Of a stretch of DNA of 12,157 bases, positions 1-7,149 are shown piece after piece. A program made the translations under genes and the position numbers. Source of the DNA: JAHJQQ01 sp032907525 (GTDB lineage: Bacteria > Pseudomonadota > Gammaproteobacteria > Thiohalobacterales > Thiohalobacteraceae); the NCBI GenBank assembly GCA_032907525.1, contig JAJJPM010000144.1:1-12157 (forward strand), given 5' to 3'. Under the pieces are notes generated by a model. The model ran no database searches. It was not told the origin of the DNA and worked only from the letters and a program-made list of their open reading frames with translations. The first letter of the stretch is position 1. Each line of letters starts with the position of its first letter.

Positions 1-53
1 TCCACCCCAGCGACGCCATCGCCGACGGCGTGCGCGTCGCGCCGCGGGGGTGA
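1..53 (+). CDS. C-terminal end of an unidentified protein, possibly an efflux RND periplasmic adaptor
   Basis: The frame beginning at base 3 is open from the left edge and ends at a TGA at 51-53. The visible residues are HPSDAIADGVRVAPRG. A tail of the form HPSD-x-I-x-DG-V-x-V is common at the end of HlyD/AcrA-like membrane fusion proteins of RND efflux systems, so that is the best guess. Sixteen residues are too few to be sure. The gene is transcribed toward arsM, so the palindromic element at 75-420 lies between two converging 3' ends. Confidence 0.35.
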   Translation, partial: HPSDAIADGVRVAPRG

Positions 54-181
54 GGGCCTGAAAAAAACCCGGATGGCCACGAAATCCACGAAACCCACGA
101 AAATTATTAGGGCCAAAACCGGTCACGGAAAACGCGGACGCGTATAGGGCTGTAAACCTAGTCTCGGAGAGAGGGGTTTTC

Positions 182-193
182 CCTCTCATATCC
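182..193. repeat. Left 12-bp target-site duplication
   Basis: CCTCTCATATCC, identical to 382-393 and exactly 200 bp from it. The corresponding place in copy 2 (around 3388-3399) has the motif only once (CCTCTCATATCT), so it represents an uninterrupted site. Confidence 0.7.
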
Positions 194-381
194 GAATGGC
201 ACTTACTTAAGCCGATGTCTTGAAAAAATGGCCACGGAACCCACGGAATGACACGGAAAAAAACTTATTGTAAAAACCCAAAGACCTGGCCACGGAGGGA
301 TGATCCCGGGTTTACGCAATGAACACTTTCCGTGTTGTTCCGTGGGTTCCGTGGCCAAGAAGGGTTTAAGTAAGTGGCATT
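194..381. mobile_element. Small MITE-like insertion nested in palindromic element copy 1
   Basis: This 188-bp segment starts GAATGGCACTTACTTAAG, and its other end (365-382) is the inverse of that sequence with two mismatches in 18. It is flanked on both sides by the same 12-bp sequence, CCTCTCATATCC. Inside is a second long inverted repeat, 230-259 with 327-356 (28 of 30 positions pair), built of CCACGGAAN units related to but distinct from those of the host element. It contains no convincing gene. Terminal inverted repeats plus a target duplication indicate a non-autonomous transposable element. A 12-bp duplication falls in the range known for IS4-family transposases, but the mobilising enzyme is not in the window. 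Confidence 0.7.
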
Positions 382-393
382 CCTCTCATATCC
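382..393. repeat. Right 12-bp target-site duplication
   Basis: CCTCTCATATCC, the second copy of the direct repeat flanking the 194-381 insertion. Its first base could equally be assigned to the element's inverted repeat. Confidence 0.7.
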
Positions 394-429
394 TTCCTGG
401 GTTTCGTGGATTTCGTGGCCATCCCCCCA

Positions 430-1218
430 TCAAGGCTTCACCGCCTCGATGGTCGCGGAGACGACGTAGTCCTCCACGCGCCGGCCCGGCGCCCAGTCGC
501 GGATGAACTCGCGGCTGGCGTCCTTGGGCTCGATGCGGATGTCCGCGAAGCCCGCGTCGCGCAGCATGGTCTCCAGCTCGCCGATCTGCGAGGCGCCGGC
601 CATGCAGCCGGTGTACAGCGCGAGGTCCTTGCGCACTTCGTCCGGCAGTTCGGCGGTGGCGACGACGTCGCTGATCGCCAGGCGTCCGCCGGAACGCAGC
701 ACGCGGAAGGCATCGCGGAACACCTGCGGCTTGTCCGGCGAGAGATTGATCACGCAGTTGGAGATGATCACGTCGACGCTGGCGTCGGCCACCGGCAGGT
801 GCTCGATCTCGCCGAGGCGGAACTCGACATTGGCGTAGCCGACCTTGCGCGCGTTCTCGCGCGCCTTGGCCAGCATCTCGTGGGTCATGTCGACGCCGAT
901 CACCCGGCCGGACTCACCCACCGCGCGCACGGCGAGAAAGGCATCGAAGCCGGCGCCGCTGCCGAGATCCAGCACGGTCTCGCCGGGCTTGAGCGCGGCG
1001 ATGGCCTGCGGATTGCCGCAGCCCAGATCGAGGTTGGCGCCCTCGGGCACGGCACTCAGATCCTCGGCCGAGTAGCCGAGCTTCTCGGCGGCGGTCCCGC
1101 CCACCGCGGGCGCGCCGCAGCCGCCGCCGCAGCAACCGCCGTTGTGGTTCTGCTCGGCGATCTTGCCGTAGGTCTCGCGGACGGCGCTGCGGATGTCATG
1201 CGTGTCGGTCGTGTTCAT
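430..1218 (-). CDS. arsM: Arsenite methyltransferase
   Basis: SAM-dependent enzyme that methylates As(III), using cysteine thiolates to bind arsenite. The 262-residue protein has a Rossmann SAM site, VLDLGSGAGFD (about 82-92), followed by GVDMT. It also has the family cysteines: an N-terminal CCGGGC cluster (29-34), Cys67 in LGCGNP, Cys155 in SNCVINL and Cys205 in YTGCMAGA. The last two match the catalytic pair of ArsM. The ATG at 1218 is chosen because AGGGGAGA lies just upstream. An in-frame ATG at 1239 would add seven residues without a good ribosome site. It is the last gene of the ars operon, 43 bp after acr3, and its stop is followed by palindromic element copy 1. Identification is firm; whether products are mono-, di- or trimethylated cannot be read from sequence. 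Confidence 0.95.
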   Translation of the reverse strand: MNTTDTHDIRSAVRETYGKIAEQNHNGGCCGGGCGAPAVGGTAAEKLGYSAEDLSAVPEGANLDLGCGNPQAIAALKPGETVLDLGSGAGFDAFLAVRAVGESGRVIGVDMTHEMLAKARENARKVGYANVEFRLGEIEHLPVADASVDVIISNCVINLSPDKPQVFRDAFRVLRSGGRLAISDVVATAELPDEVRKDLALYTGCMAGASQIGELETMLRDAGFADIRIEPKDASREFIRDWAPGRRVEDYVVSATIEAVKP

Positions 1219-1261
1219 GGGTATCTCCCCTTGCGTCATGCGTTCGAAAGCCTGCCGACTG

Positions 1262-2371
1262 TCACAGGCCCATCACGGTACGGCGGCCACCCGACCGCTC
1301 GTACCATCCCTTGCTGCGGTTGACGATCTTCACCACCGACAGCATCACCGGCACCTCCACCAGCACACCGACCACGGTGGCCAGCGCGGCGCCGGAGGAG
1401 AAGCCGAACAGCGCGATGGCCGCGGCCACCGCCAGTTCGAAGAAATTGCTGGCGCCGATCAGCGCCGAGGGCGCGGCCACGTTGTGCGGCGAGCCGACGG
1501 CGCGGTTCAGCAGATAGGCCAGCCCCGAATTGAAATACACCTGGATCAGGATCGGCACCGCCAGCAGGGCGATGATCAGCGGCTGGGCGATGATCTGCCC
1601 GCCCTGGAAGCCGAACAGCAGCACCAGCGTGGTCAGCAGCGCGAGCAGCGACACCGGCTGCAGGCGGGCGAGGAGACGCTTGAGCGCGGCCTCGCCACCG
1701 CGCGCCAGCACCCGCTTGCGCCACACGTGCGCCAGCGCCACGGGAATCACGATGTACAGCGCCACCGACAGGAACAGCGTGTCCCAGGGCACGGTGATGG
1801 CCGAGATGCCGAGCAGCAGACCGACGATGGGCGCGAAGGCGAAGATCATGATGACGTCGTTGAGCGCCACCTGCGTCAGCGTGAAATGCGGCTCGCCGTC
1901 CGAGAGGTTGCTCCATACGAACACCATGGCGGTGCAGGGCGCCGCGGCGAGGATGATCAGGCCGGCCACGTAGGCGTCGAGCTGATCGGCCGGCAGCCAG
2001 TCGCGGAACAGGCCGTAGACGAACAGCCAGCCGAGCAAGGCCATGGAGAAGGGCTTCACCGCCCAGTTCACGAACAGGGTGACGCCGACGCCCTTCCAGT
2101 GCTCCCGCACCCGGCTCAGCGCTTTGAAGTCGATCTTCAGCAGCATCGGGATGATCATCAGCCAGATCAGCACCGCCACCGGCAGATTGACCCTGGCGAT
2201 CTCCAGGCCGCCGATGGCCTGGAACGCGTCGTTGAAGAAATGTCCCAGCGCGATGCCGGCCACGATGCACAGGAACACCCACAGCGTCAGGTAGCGCTCG
2301 AACACGCCCATGCCGGACTCCGCCCGCGCCCCTGCGGCACGTTTCGCCGCGACTTCGCACTGCGCGCTCAT
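1262..2371 (-). CDS. acr3: Acr3-family arsenite efflux permease
   Basis: Inner-membrane exporter that expels arsenite using the proton motive force. The 369-residue protein has about ten hydrophobic segments. It carries the Acr3 signature around AAAPCTAMVFVWSNLS, with the conserved membrane cysteine essential in this family, and a conserved glutamate late in the protein (VEVPVMLSVV). It is of the Acr3 (BASS superfamily) type and not ArsB. Its ATG overlaps the arsC stop codon (ATGA at 2368-2371), implying translational coupling. An internal ATG at 2311, preceded by GGCGGAG, would give a 349-residue protein beginning right before the first membrane segment. The longer start is kept because homologues often carry a similar charged N-terminal extension with a cysteine. 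Confidence 0.95.
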   Translation of the reverse strand: MSAQCEVAAKRAAGARAESGMGVFERYLTLWVFLCIVAGIALGHFFNDAFQAIGGLEIARVNLPVAVLIWLMIIPMLLKIDFKALSRVREHWKGVGVTLFVNWAVKPFSMALLGWLFVYGLFRDWLPADQLDAYVAGLIILAAAPCTAMVFVWSNLSDGEPHFTLTQVALNDVIMIFAFAPIVGLLLGISAITVPWDTLFLSVALYIVIPVALAHVWRKRVLARGGEAALKRLLARLQPVSLLALLTTLVLLFGFQGGQIIAQPLIIALLAVPILIQVYFNSGLAYLLNRAVGSPHNVAAPSALIGASNFFELAVAAAIALFGFSSGAALATVVGVLVEVPVMLSVVKIVNRSKGWYERSGGRRTVMGL

Positions 2372-2805
2372 GCGCCCGCTCCCGTGCTCTGCTCCGCCCG
2401 CAGGCGCCGCAGCAGATCGGCGACGCGGTCGCGGATATCGTCGCGGCTGGCGCGGAACACCGCCATGATCTCCACTTCCGTGCCCGTGGCCTTGGCGGGA
2501 TCGTTCAGCGGCCAGTGCTCCTTGCGCACGCCGGGCGGCGGCACCGGGCAGTGCTCGTCGGCGTGGCCGCAGACCGTGACGAGATAATCCACCTCCGCCA
2601 GCATGGCGTCGGTCAGCTTCGTCGATTCCTGCGCGGAGATGTCCACGCCGGCCTCGGACATCACGGCGATGGCGCGCGGGTTCTTGCCGTGCGCCTCGAT
2701 GCCGGCCGACCGGACGTTCAGCCAGTCGCCGCCGAGCGCACGCGCCCAGCCCTCGGCCATCTGCGAGCGGCAGGAATTTCCGGTGCAGAGAAACAGCAGA
2801 TTCAT
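2368..2805 (-). CDS. arsC: Arsenate reductase, thioredoxin-coupled type
   Basis: Cytoplasmic enzyme reducing arsenate to arsenite, which Acr3 then exports. The 145-residue protein has the low-molecular-weight phosphatase fold: the P-loop CTGNSCR (Cys7 to Arg13) binds arsenate. Asp102 in WPLNDPA matches the family's conserved aspartate. Cys79 and Cys86 (VCGHADEHC) are the additional redox pair that relays the disulfide to thioredoxin, as in the Staphylococcus and Bacillus enzymes. It is therefore not the glutaredoxin-coupled type. GAGG lies just upstream of the ATG at 2805. It follows arsR by 58 bp and overlaps acr3 by 4 bp, so it sits in the middle of the operon. All catalytic residues are present. 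Confidence 0.95.
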   Translation of the reverse strand: MNLLFLCTGNSCRSQMAEGWARALGGDWLNVRSAGIEAHGKNPRAIAVMSEAGVDISAQESTKLTDAMLAEVDYLVTVCGHADEHCPVPPPGVRKEHWPLNDPAKATGTEVEIMAVFRASRDDIRDRVADLLRRLRAEQSTGAGA

Positions 2806-2863
2806 GCGGAGACCTCGCAGGCGTCGGGGATGCGGTTCATGGATATCCGGCCGCCGGACCGCG

Positions 2864-3214
2864 TCAGCAGCAGCCGACGCCGGGCCGGTCCGCCATGCAG
2901 GCCAGCGCCTCGCGGTCGGCTTCGAACCCGGCCTCGCCGGCGAGGCCCTTGCGGGTTTCGCGCAGCACCGCCCTGGCCCAGGCCGGGAGTGCGGGATGCA
3001 GCCGGTAGTACACCCACTGCCCCTGGCGCCGGTCCTGCACGATCCCCGCCTCGCGCAGATAGGCGAGGTGCCGGGAGATCTTCGGCTGGATCATGTCCAG
3101 CGCGTGGGTGAGCTCGCAGACGCAGACCTCGCGCTCCGCGGCGATGAGCATGAGACAGCGCAGCCGGGTGGGATCGGCGAGGGCCTTGAAGAAGATGTCG
3201 GGGGTCATATCCAT
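2864..3214 (-). CDS. arsR: ArsR/SmtB-family arsenic-responsive repressor
   Basis: Dimeric winged-helix repressor of the ars operon, released from DNA when As(III) binds cysteines. From the ATG at 3214 it has 116 residues. The family start FFKALADPTRLRCL is followed by the metal site EVCVCEL (Cys31 and Cys33), the recognition helix QPKISRHLAYLREAG (about 43-57) and the wing QWVYYRL. A C-terminal GVGCC gives two more thiols. An in-frame ATG at 3250 would add 12 residues, but those codons coincide with the -35 box and operator palindrome, so it is unlikely. The ATG at 3208 is also possible. Neither 3214 nor 3208 has a Shine-Dalgarno sequence, and the promoter predicts a leaderless message. First gene of arsR-arsC-acr3-arsM. 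Confidence 0.93.
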   Translation of the reverse strand: MDMTPDIFFKALADPTRLRCLMLIAAEREVCVCELTHALDMIQPKISRHLAYLREAGIVQDRRQGQWVYYRLHPALPAWARAVLRETRKGLAGEAGFEADREALACMADRPGVGCC

Positions 3215-3221
3215 GACCGCA

Positions 3222-3250
3222 TATATACGCCTATCCGTATATACGGTCAA
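3222..3250 (-). promoter_or_regulatory. Promoter of the ars operon
   Basis: On the minus strand TTGACC (3250-3245) and TATATA (3227-3222) are separated by 17 bp, close to the sigma-70 consensus. The expected start point, 7 to 8 bases after the -10 box, is 3215-3214. That is the A of the arsR ATG or the base before it. Confidence 0.65.
3235..3246. promoter_or_regulatory. Probable ArsR operator
   Basis: Perfect 12-bp palindrome CCGTATATACGG lying wholly in the spacer between the -35 and -10 boxes. A second related stretch, CGTATATATGCGG (minus strand 3229-3217), covers the -10 box. A repressor bound here would block RNA polymerase. Assignment to ArsR is inferred from position. Confidence 0.55.
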
Positions 3251-3272
3251 GCGGATATTTAAAACACCGGTT

Positions 3273-3466
3273 GGCCACGAAATCCACGAAACCCACGAAA
3301 ATTTTCAGGGCCAACACCAGCCACGGAAAATACGGACAGCACGGACAAGTACAGCGCTGTAAACCTTGTTCCGGAGAGAGGGTTTTCCCTCTCATATCTT
3401 TCGTGGGTTTCGTGGATTTCGTGGCGAAAAATGGTTTTGTCCGTGCTTTCCGTGTCTTCCGTGGCC
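3273..3466. repeat. Palindromic intergenic element, copy 2, with 3' extension
   Basis: The arms 3274-3300 and 3399-3425 form a perfect 27-bp inverted repeat of CCACGAAAN units. The core has a hairpin at 3376-3393 (GAGAGGG/CCCTCTC, loop TTTT). A second inverted repeat is interleaved with the first: 3321-3347 in the core pairs (24 of 27) with 3438-3464, beyond the right arm. This is the uninterrupted counterpart of copy 1. It lies between the ars promoter and the 3' end of the dienelactone-hydrolase-like gene, so readthrough from that gene must cross it before reaching arsR. Confidence 0.8.
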
Positions 3467-3477
3467 AGGCCTTTGCG

Positions 3478-4269
3478 TCACCGGAACACGGTGGTCAGGA
3501 ACGCCCGGGTCTGTTCCCAGGAGTCCATGTCGGCGTCGCGGTCGTAGGCGAGCGGCATGTCGAAGCGGCGGCCGAAGTCGTCGGCCTCGGGGTTGGTGAA
3601 GCTGTGCTTGACGCCGGGATAGCTCACCACGCGGTAGTCGACGCCCGCGCTGGTCATCTCCGCCTCGAAGGCCTTGACCTGCTCGGGCGGGATCATGGGA
3701 TCGGCCTCGCCGGTGAAGACCAGCACGCGCGCCTTGACCGTGTCGGGCCTGGCGGGCGTCTCCGTACCCAGGCCGCCGTGGAAGCTGACCACGCCGTCGA
3801 GGTCCATGCCGGCGCGCGCCATGTGCAGCACCATGCCGCCGCCGAAGCAGTAGCCGATGGCGGCGATGCGCTCCTTGTCGACCGTGGGCTGCGCGGCCAG
3901 CAGCGCCTGCGCGGCGGCGAAGCGGCGTTCGGCCTCGGGCATGTCGCTGACGATCGCCTGCATGAAGCCCTGGGCGGTGTCGGGGTGATCGGCGACCTTG
4001 CCGTCGCCGTACATGTCCAGCGCCAGCGCCGTGTAGCCCTCGCCCGCCAGCATCTCGGCGCGCTTGCGCGCATAGGCGTTGTGGCCCCACCACTCGTGCA
4101 CCACCAGCACGCCGGGACGCCTGCCCTCGACGTCGTCGTCGTAGGCCAGATAGCCCGTCATCTCGACGTCGCCGACCTTGTAGGTGAGCACCTCGGTCTT
4201 GAGTTCCGCCTGCGCGCCCGCCGCGCACAGCAGCAGGACACCCGTCATTACCGGACTGAACCTTCTCAT
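3478..4269 (-). CDS. Secreted dienelactone hydrolase family protein
   Basis: Alpha/beta hydrolase of the dienelactone hydrolase family, 263 residues, probably periplasmic. The N terminus is a signal peptide: MRRF, then a hydrophobic stretch ending AGAQA before ELK. The catalytic triad is visible: nucleophile Cys141 in GYCFGGGM, Asp190 in GEADPMIP and His222 in GVKHSFTNP. Glu59 in VVHEWWGH matches the glutamate that tunes the cysteine in the classical enzyme. The ATG at 4269 is preferred because it is preceded by GGAGG and starts the signal peptide. An upstream in-frame ATG at 4314 would bury the signal. The true substrate is unknown, since secreted members are rarely characterised. It lies 82 bp downstream of the sortase gene on the same strand, so it could be cotranscribed, but a hairpin lies between them. 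Confidence 0.88.
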   Translation of the reverse strand: MRRFSPVMTGVLLLCAAGAQAELKTEVLTYKVGDVEMTGYLAYDDDVEGRRPGVLVVHEWWGHNAYARKRAEMLAGEGYTALALDMYGDGKVADHPDTAQGFMQAIVSDMPEAERRFAAAQALLAAQPTVDKERIAAIGYCFGGGMVLHMARAGMDLDGVVSFHGGLGTETPARPDTVKARVLVFTGEADPMIPPEQVKAFEAEMTSAGVDYRVVSYPGVKHSFTNPEADDFGRRFDMPLAYDRDADMDSWEQTRAFLTTVFR

Positions 4270-4330
4270 GTTCCGTGCCTCCGCATCCGTTGCAACGAGG
4301 CCCGAGCATGCCATAAATCAATTTTGCCGG

Positions 4331-4348
4331 CGAGCGGCCGACCGCTCG
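4331..4348 (-). terminator. Hairpin between the sortase and hydrolase genes
   Basis: Perfect 7-bp stem CGAGCGG/CCGCTCG with a 4-base loop, starting three bases after the sortase stop codon. The run downstream on the minus strand (CCGGCAAAATTGATTT) is not a clean T tract, so it may be only a weak terminator or an mRNA-stabilising hairpin. Confidence 0.35.
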
Positions 4349-4351
4349 GCC

Positions 4352-4948
4352 TCACTGCCACAACCCGGCTGCCGCGGGCGTCGCCTGCACCACGTAGCGC
4401 AGGGTGCCGCCCGGCCGCACGGCATCGAAGGGATAGCAGGTGAGCAGATACAGGGCATCGCCCTCCGGCGGGACGATGGCCTCGCCGCGGCCGGTGTCGA
4501 CCACCGCCGTCGCACGCACGATGTACTGGTGCCAGACGCCGTCGGCCGACTGCAGCCGCAGCGCGTCGCCCGCCCGCAGCGCGCGCAGAAAGCGGAAGTG
4601 CGTGTCGCGATGGCCGGCGATCAGGCTCGCCCCCGGCGCGCCGGGCGGCGCGCTGCCGCCGACATGGCCGGGGCCGAAGGCGAGGCTGCGGCCGCTGGCA
4701 TCGTCCAGCACCCAGGCGCGCGTGCCGAGACGCGGTACCTCCAGCAGCGCGACCGGCGCGGTGTCGGCCCAGGGCCAGGGCGGCCGCACGGCGCCGTCCG
4801 CCAGCCGTTCGGCCCAGCTGTGCGCGATCAGCCGCTGCGCCAGCCAGGCCTTGGCGTGGATGTAGCCGCCCGCCCCCAGCTGCCAGGCGGCGACCGCCGA
4901 CAGTGCGATCGGCAGCGCACGCCGCAGCCAGGTGCGCGCACCGCTCAT
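4352..4948 (-). CDS. Class GN (marine proteobacterial) sortase
   Basis: Membrane-anchored transpeptidase expected to cleave the LPQTA signal of the neighbouring protein. The 198-residue protein has one N-terminal membrane segment (about 11-30) and an extracytoplasmic sortase domain. The catalytic residues visible are His113 in IAGHRDTHF, Cys171 in LLTCYPF and an arginine from RPGGTLRYV (Arg184 by position). The short length and N-terminal anchor fit the class found in Gram-negative bacteria that carry one dedicated target. Its ATG overlaps the target's stop codon by 4 bp (4945-4948), so the two are translated together. The nearby two-component genes are the other usual partners of this class. 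Identification is firm; the acceptor to which the substrate is attached is not known from this sequence. Confidence 0.93.
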   Translation of the reverse strand: MSGARTWLRRALPIALSAVAAWQLGAGGYIHAKAWLAQRLIAHSWAERLADGAVRPPWPWADTAPVALLEVPRLGTRAWVLDDASGRSLAFGPGHVGGSAPPGAPGASLIAGHRDTHFRFLRALRAGDALRLQSADGVWHQYIVRATAVVDTGRGEAIVPPEGDALYLLTCYPFDAVRPGGTLRYVVQATPAAAGLWQ

Positions 4949-7149
4949 GCCCGCGCCCTCCGACGGCGCGCCAGGGCCGCGCCCGCCAGCGCGATCGCCC
5001 CATATATAAAGTGCAGGGCCGCCGGCGTCGCCGTCTGCGGCAGCTGGCCGAAGACCTTCTGATAATTCCAGCCGGCCGGCATGGCCAGCGGCAGCGCGCC
5101 GCCTTCGAGCGTCGCGCCGTCGGGCCGCGTCGGGAGGATCGGGGTGACGTCGACCGCCACCAGGCTGGTGAAGCGGCTGACGAGATGGTGTGCCAGCGCC
5201 AGTTCGGTCATGGCACGCTGCACGCTGCCGTCGCGGTCGTCGCCCAGCCGGTCATCCAGGGTCGCGAGCCGGGCGCGTGCCCAAGCGGTCGCGATGCCCG
5301 CGCGCGGCGCGCCGCCCTGCAGGGCGAGCGTCGTCGTCCACGGCCGCCCGGCGCTCTGCCCCGACAGCGTGACGCCGCCGTCCAGTTGCGCGAGCTTCGC
5401 GTGCAGCAGCAGCGGCTCGCCGGCGTACAGATCGGGGATGCGCTCCGGCTGCATGTCGGCCTGCGCGCCGGCCGGCCAGGCGACGCGGATGTCCTTCAGC
5501 ACCGGCGACTGCAGCTTGCGGAACAGCGCCGCCATCTGCGCCTCGACCTCGGCGGTGTCGCCGATGAAAGTGAACGTGCCGCGGCCGTAGCGCGCCGCCT
5601 CGCGCATGAAGTGCGCGTTCGGCGCCGAACCGATGCCGACCGTGAACAGCCGGCTGTCGCCCAGGCGCGCGCGGATGATGGCGAACAGCGCCTGCTCGTT
5701 GCCGACGCTGCCGTCGGTGAGAAAGACCACCTGGCGCAGCGCGCCGTCGTCGCGCCCGGCCGGCCCGATCGGGGTCAGGGCCGCCTCCAGCGCCGGCGCC
5801 ATCTCGGTGCCGCCGTCGGCCTGCAGGCCGGCGACGTAATCGCGCGCGCGCCGCAGCGCCGCGGGCGTGGCCGGCACCGCCTGCGGGTGCAGGCGCTCCA
5901 TCACCGAATTGAACTGGATGACGTTGAAGCGGTCCTGCGGGCGCAGCTGCGCGAGCGCCAGGTCCAGCGCCGCGCGCGCCTGGATGATCGACGGGCCGTG
6001 CATGGAGCCGGAGGTGTCGATGACGAAGACGACCTCGCGCGGCAGCGCCACCGCATCGTCGGCCAGCACCGCCGGCGGCACGAACATCAGCAGCAGGTGC
6101 GTGCCGTCCTCGCGCTGCTCGCTGAACAGCGCCGCCTGCGGCTGCGCGTTCGGCGCCGGCGTCCAGCGCAGCACGAAGTCGCGGTCCACCGGCACCTGGC
6201 CCTCGGCGAGCGCGATGCGGTAGCGCCCGGGCGCGGTCTGCGTGCTGTAGACGGCGTGATAGGCGCTCTCCACCGCGTCCAGCGGCAGGCCCGCGTCCAG
6301 ATCGACGCTCAGCTTCAGGCGCTGTGCGGTGCGCTCACGGTAGGGCACCTCGGGCACCGGCTCCTCGGCGACCTGCGCCCAGCCGCCGGCGTCGAAGGCC
6401 TCCAGCGCGACCGGCTTCGCCGCGTAGCGCGGCCCGACCACCATGGGGAAGCGCAGCTCGAAGCGGCCGTCCGCATAGGCGACGGTCTGCTGATACTCGA
6501 TCTCGATGCGCACCGTCTCGCCCGGGCCGATGTTGGCGACCTCGGTGGTGAACATGTTGGGGCGCTTCTGCTGCACCAAGCCGGTGCGCTTGCCCTCGGT
6601 CCTGGCCCGCTCGTAGGTGGCGCGCGCCTGCCGCTTCTCCTGGATCTGTCCTTCGATGACGCGCTCGCCGATGCGCATGCGCAGCCGGTCGACGGCGGCG
6701 CGCTCCGGCAACGGGAACAGGTACAGTCCCTGCTGCCACTGCGCGGTCGGATTGCGGTATTCCTGCACCACGGTCACGCGCGCGATCATGCCGCTGATCT
6801 GCAGGTTCGCCTCGCTGCCCAGCTGCAGCGCCGACGCCGGCTGGCCGGTCTGCGCATCGCGCAGTTCCAGGCCGGGCGTCCAGTCGTCGCCCGCCTGCGC
6901 CATGGGCAGCCAGGCGACCACCAGCACCAGGCCGAGCAGCACCAGGCCGGCCACCGCGGTCAGCGTCGACAGCCAGTCGTCGTAGTCCGGCTCGTCCGGC
7001 GGCTCGTGCTGCGCCGGCCCCAGGCGTTCGGACGGCCGGCGCGCCGATGCGCCGCCCGGCCGGCGGCATTCCAGATCGAACTCGTCCAGGCGCTCCGGAT
7101 CGGCATAGAGCGTCTCGTCGGACAGCGGGCGTGGCTGGTCGGTCTGCAT
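4945..7149 (-). CDS. Sortase target protein with VIT and VWA domains
   Basis: Surface protein of the marine proteobacterial sortase-target family, 734 residues. From the N terminus: a hydrophilic, acidic and proline-rich segment (1-60), a membrane segment (about 62-81) ending in PMAQA, a VIT domain (about 96-225), and a VWA domain (about 371-545). The VWA metal site is complete: DTSGS (378-382), Thr in GGTE and Asp in TDGS. The C terminus is a textbook sorting signal: LPQTA (703-707), hydrophobic stretch, then an Arg-rich tail. AGGGGGAT precedes the ATG at 7149. VIT plus VWA is the architecture of inter-alpha-trypsin-inhibitor heavy chains, so adhesion or matrix binding is plausible but inferred. 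The 60-residue tail before the first membrane segment is unusual for an exported protein. Confidence 0.93.
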   Translation of the reverse strand: MQTDQPRPLSDETLYADPERLDEFDLECRRPGGASARRPSERLGPAQHEPPDEPDYDDWLSTLTAVAGLVLLGLVLVVAWLPMAQAGDDWTPGLELRDAQTGQPASALQLGSEANLQISGMIARVTVVQEYRNPTAQWQQGLYLFPLPERAAVDRLRMRIGERVIEGQIQEKRQARATYERARTEGKRTGLVQQKRPNMFTTEVANIGPGETVRIEIEYQQTVAYADGRFELRFPMVVGPRYAAKPVALEAFDAGGWAQVAEEPVPEVPYRERTAQRLKLSVDLDAGLPLDAVESAYHAVYSTQTAPGRYRIALAEGQVPVDRDFVLRWTPAPNAQPQAALFSEQREDGTHLLLMFVPPAVLADDAVALPREVVFVIDTSGSMHGPSIIQARAALDLALAQLRPQDRFNVIQFNSVMERLHPQAVPATPAALRRARDYVAGLQADGGTEMAPALEAALTPIGPAGRDDGALRQVVFLTDGSVGNEQALFAIIRARLGDSRLFTVGIGSAPNAHFMREAARYGRGTFTFIGDTAEVEAQMAALFRKLQSPVLKDIRVAWPAGAQADMQPERIPDLYAGEPLLLHAKLAQLDGGVTLSGQSAGRPWTTTLALQGGAPRAGIATAWARARLATLDDRLGDDRDGSVQRAMTELALAHHLVSRFTSLVAVDVTPILPTRPDGATLEGGALPLAMPAGWNYQKVFGQLPQTATPAALHFIYGAIALAGAALARRRRARA

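Larger units (their letters stand above)
75..420. repeat. Palindromic intergenic element, copy 1 (interrupted)
   Basis: The ends are a perfect 22-bp inverted repeat (75-96 with 399-420) made of 9-bp units of the form CCACGAAAN. Between them is a core with a 7-bp stem hairpin (169-187, GAGAGGG/CCCTCTC). The same order of arm, core, hairpin and arm is found at 3273-3425 and, with the core reversed, at 7400-7560. Removing the 200-bp insertion described below leaves about 146 bp, close to the other copies. No protein is encoded. The element fills most of the gap between the upstream + strand gene and the 3' end of arsM, where it could act as a bidirectional terminator or RNA-stabilising hairpin. 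Confidence 0.8.

Noticed and set aside
75..420. CRISPR array suggested by repeated CCACGAAA units
   Set aside because: The units are 9 bp in direct tandem without spacers and arranged as inverted arms; there are no cas genes.
300..506. Small plus-strand open frame across the end of copy 1 into arsM
   Set aside because: It is made of repeat sequence and antisense arsM; no ribosome site or recognisable protein.
1193..2587. Long plus-strand open frame (464 codons) opposite acr3 and arsC
   Set aside because: It is the antisense shadow of GC-rich genes: very rich in His, Gln, Arg and Gly, no recognisable domain, and it covers well-identified minus-strand genes.
3215..3250. ArsR start at 3250
   Set aside because: The extra codons coincide with the -35 box and the palindromic operator, and the family N terminus begins after the ATG at 3214.
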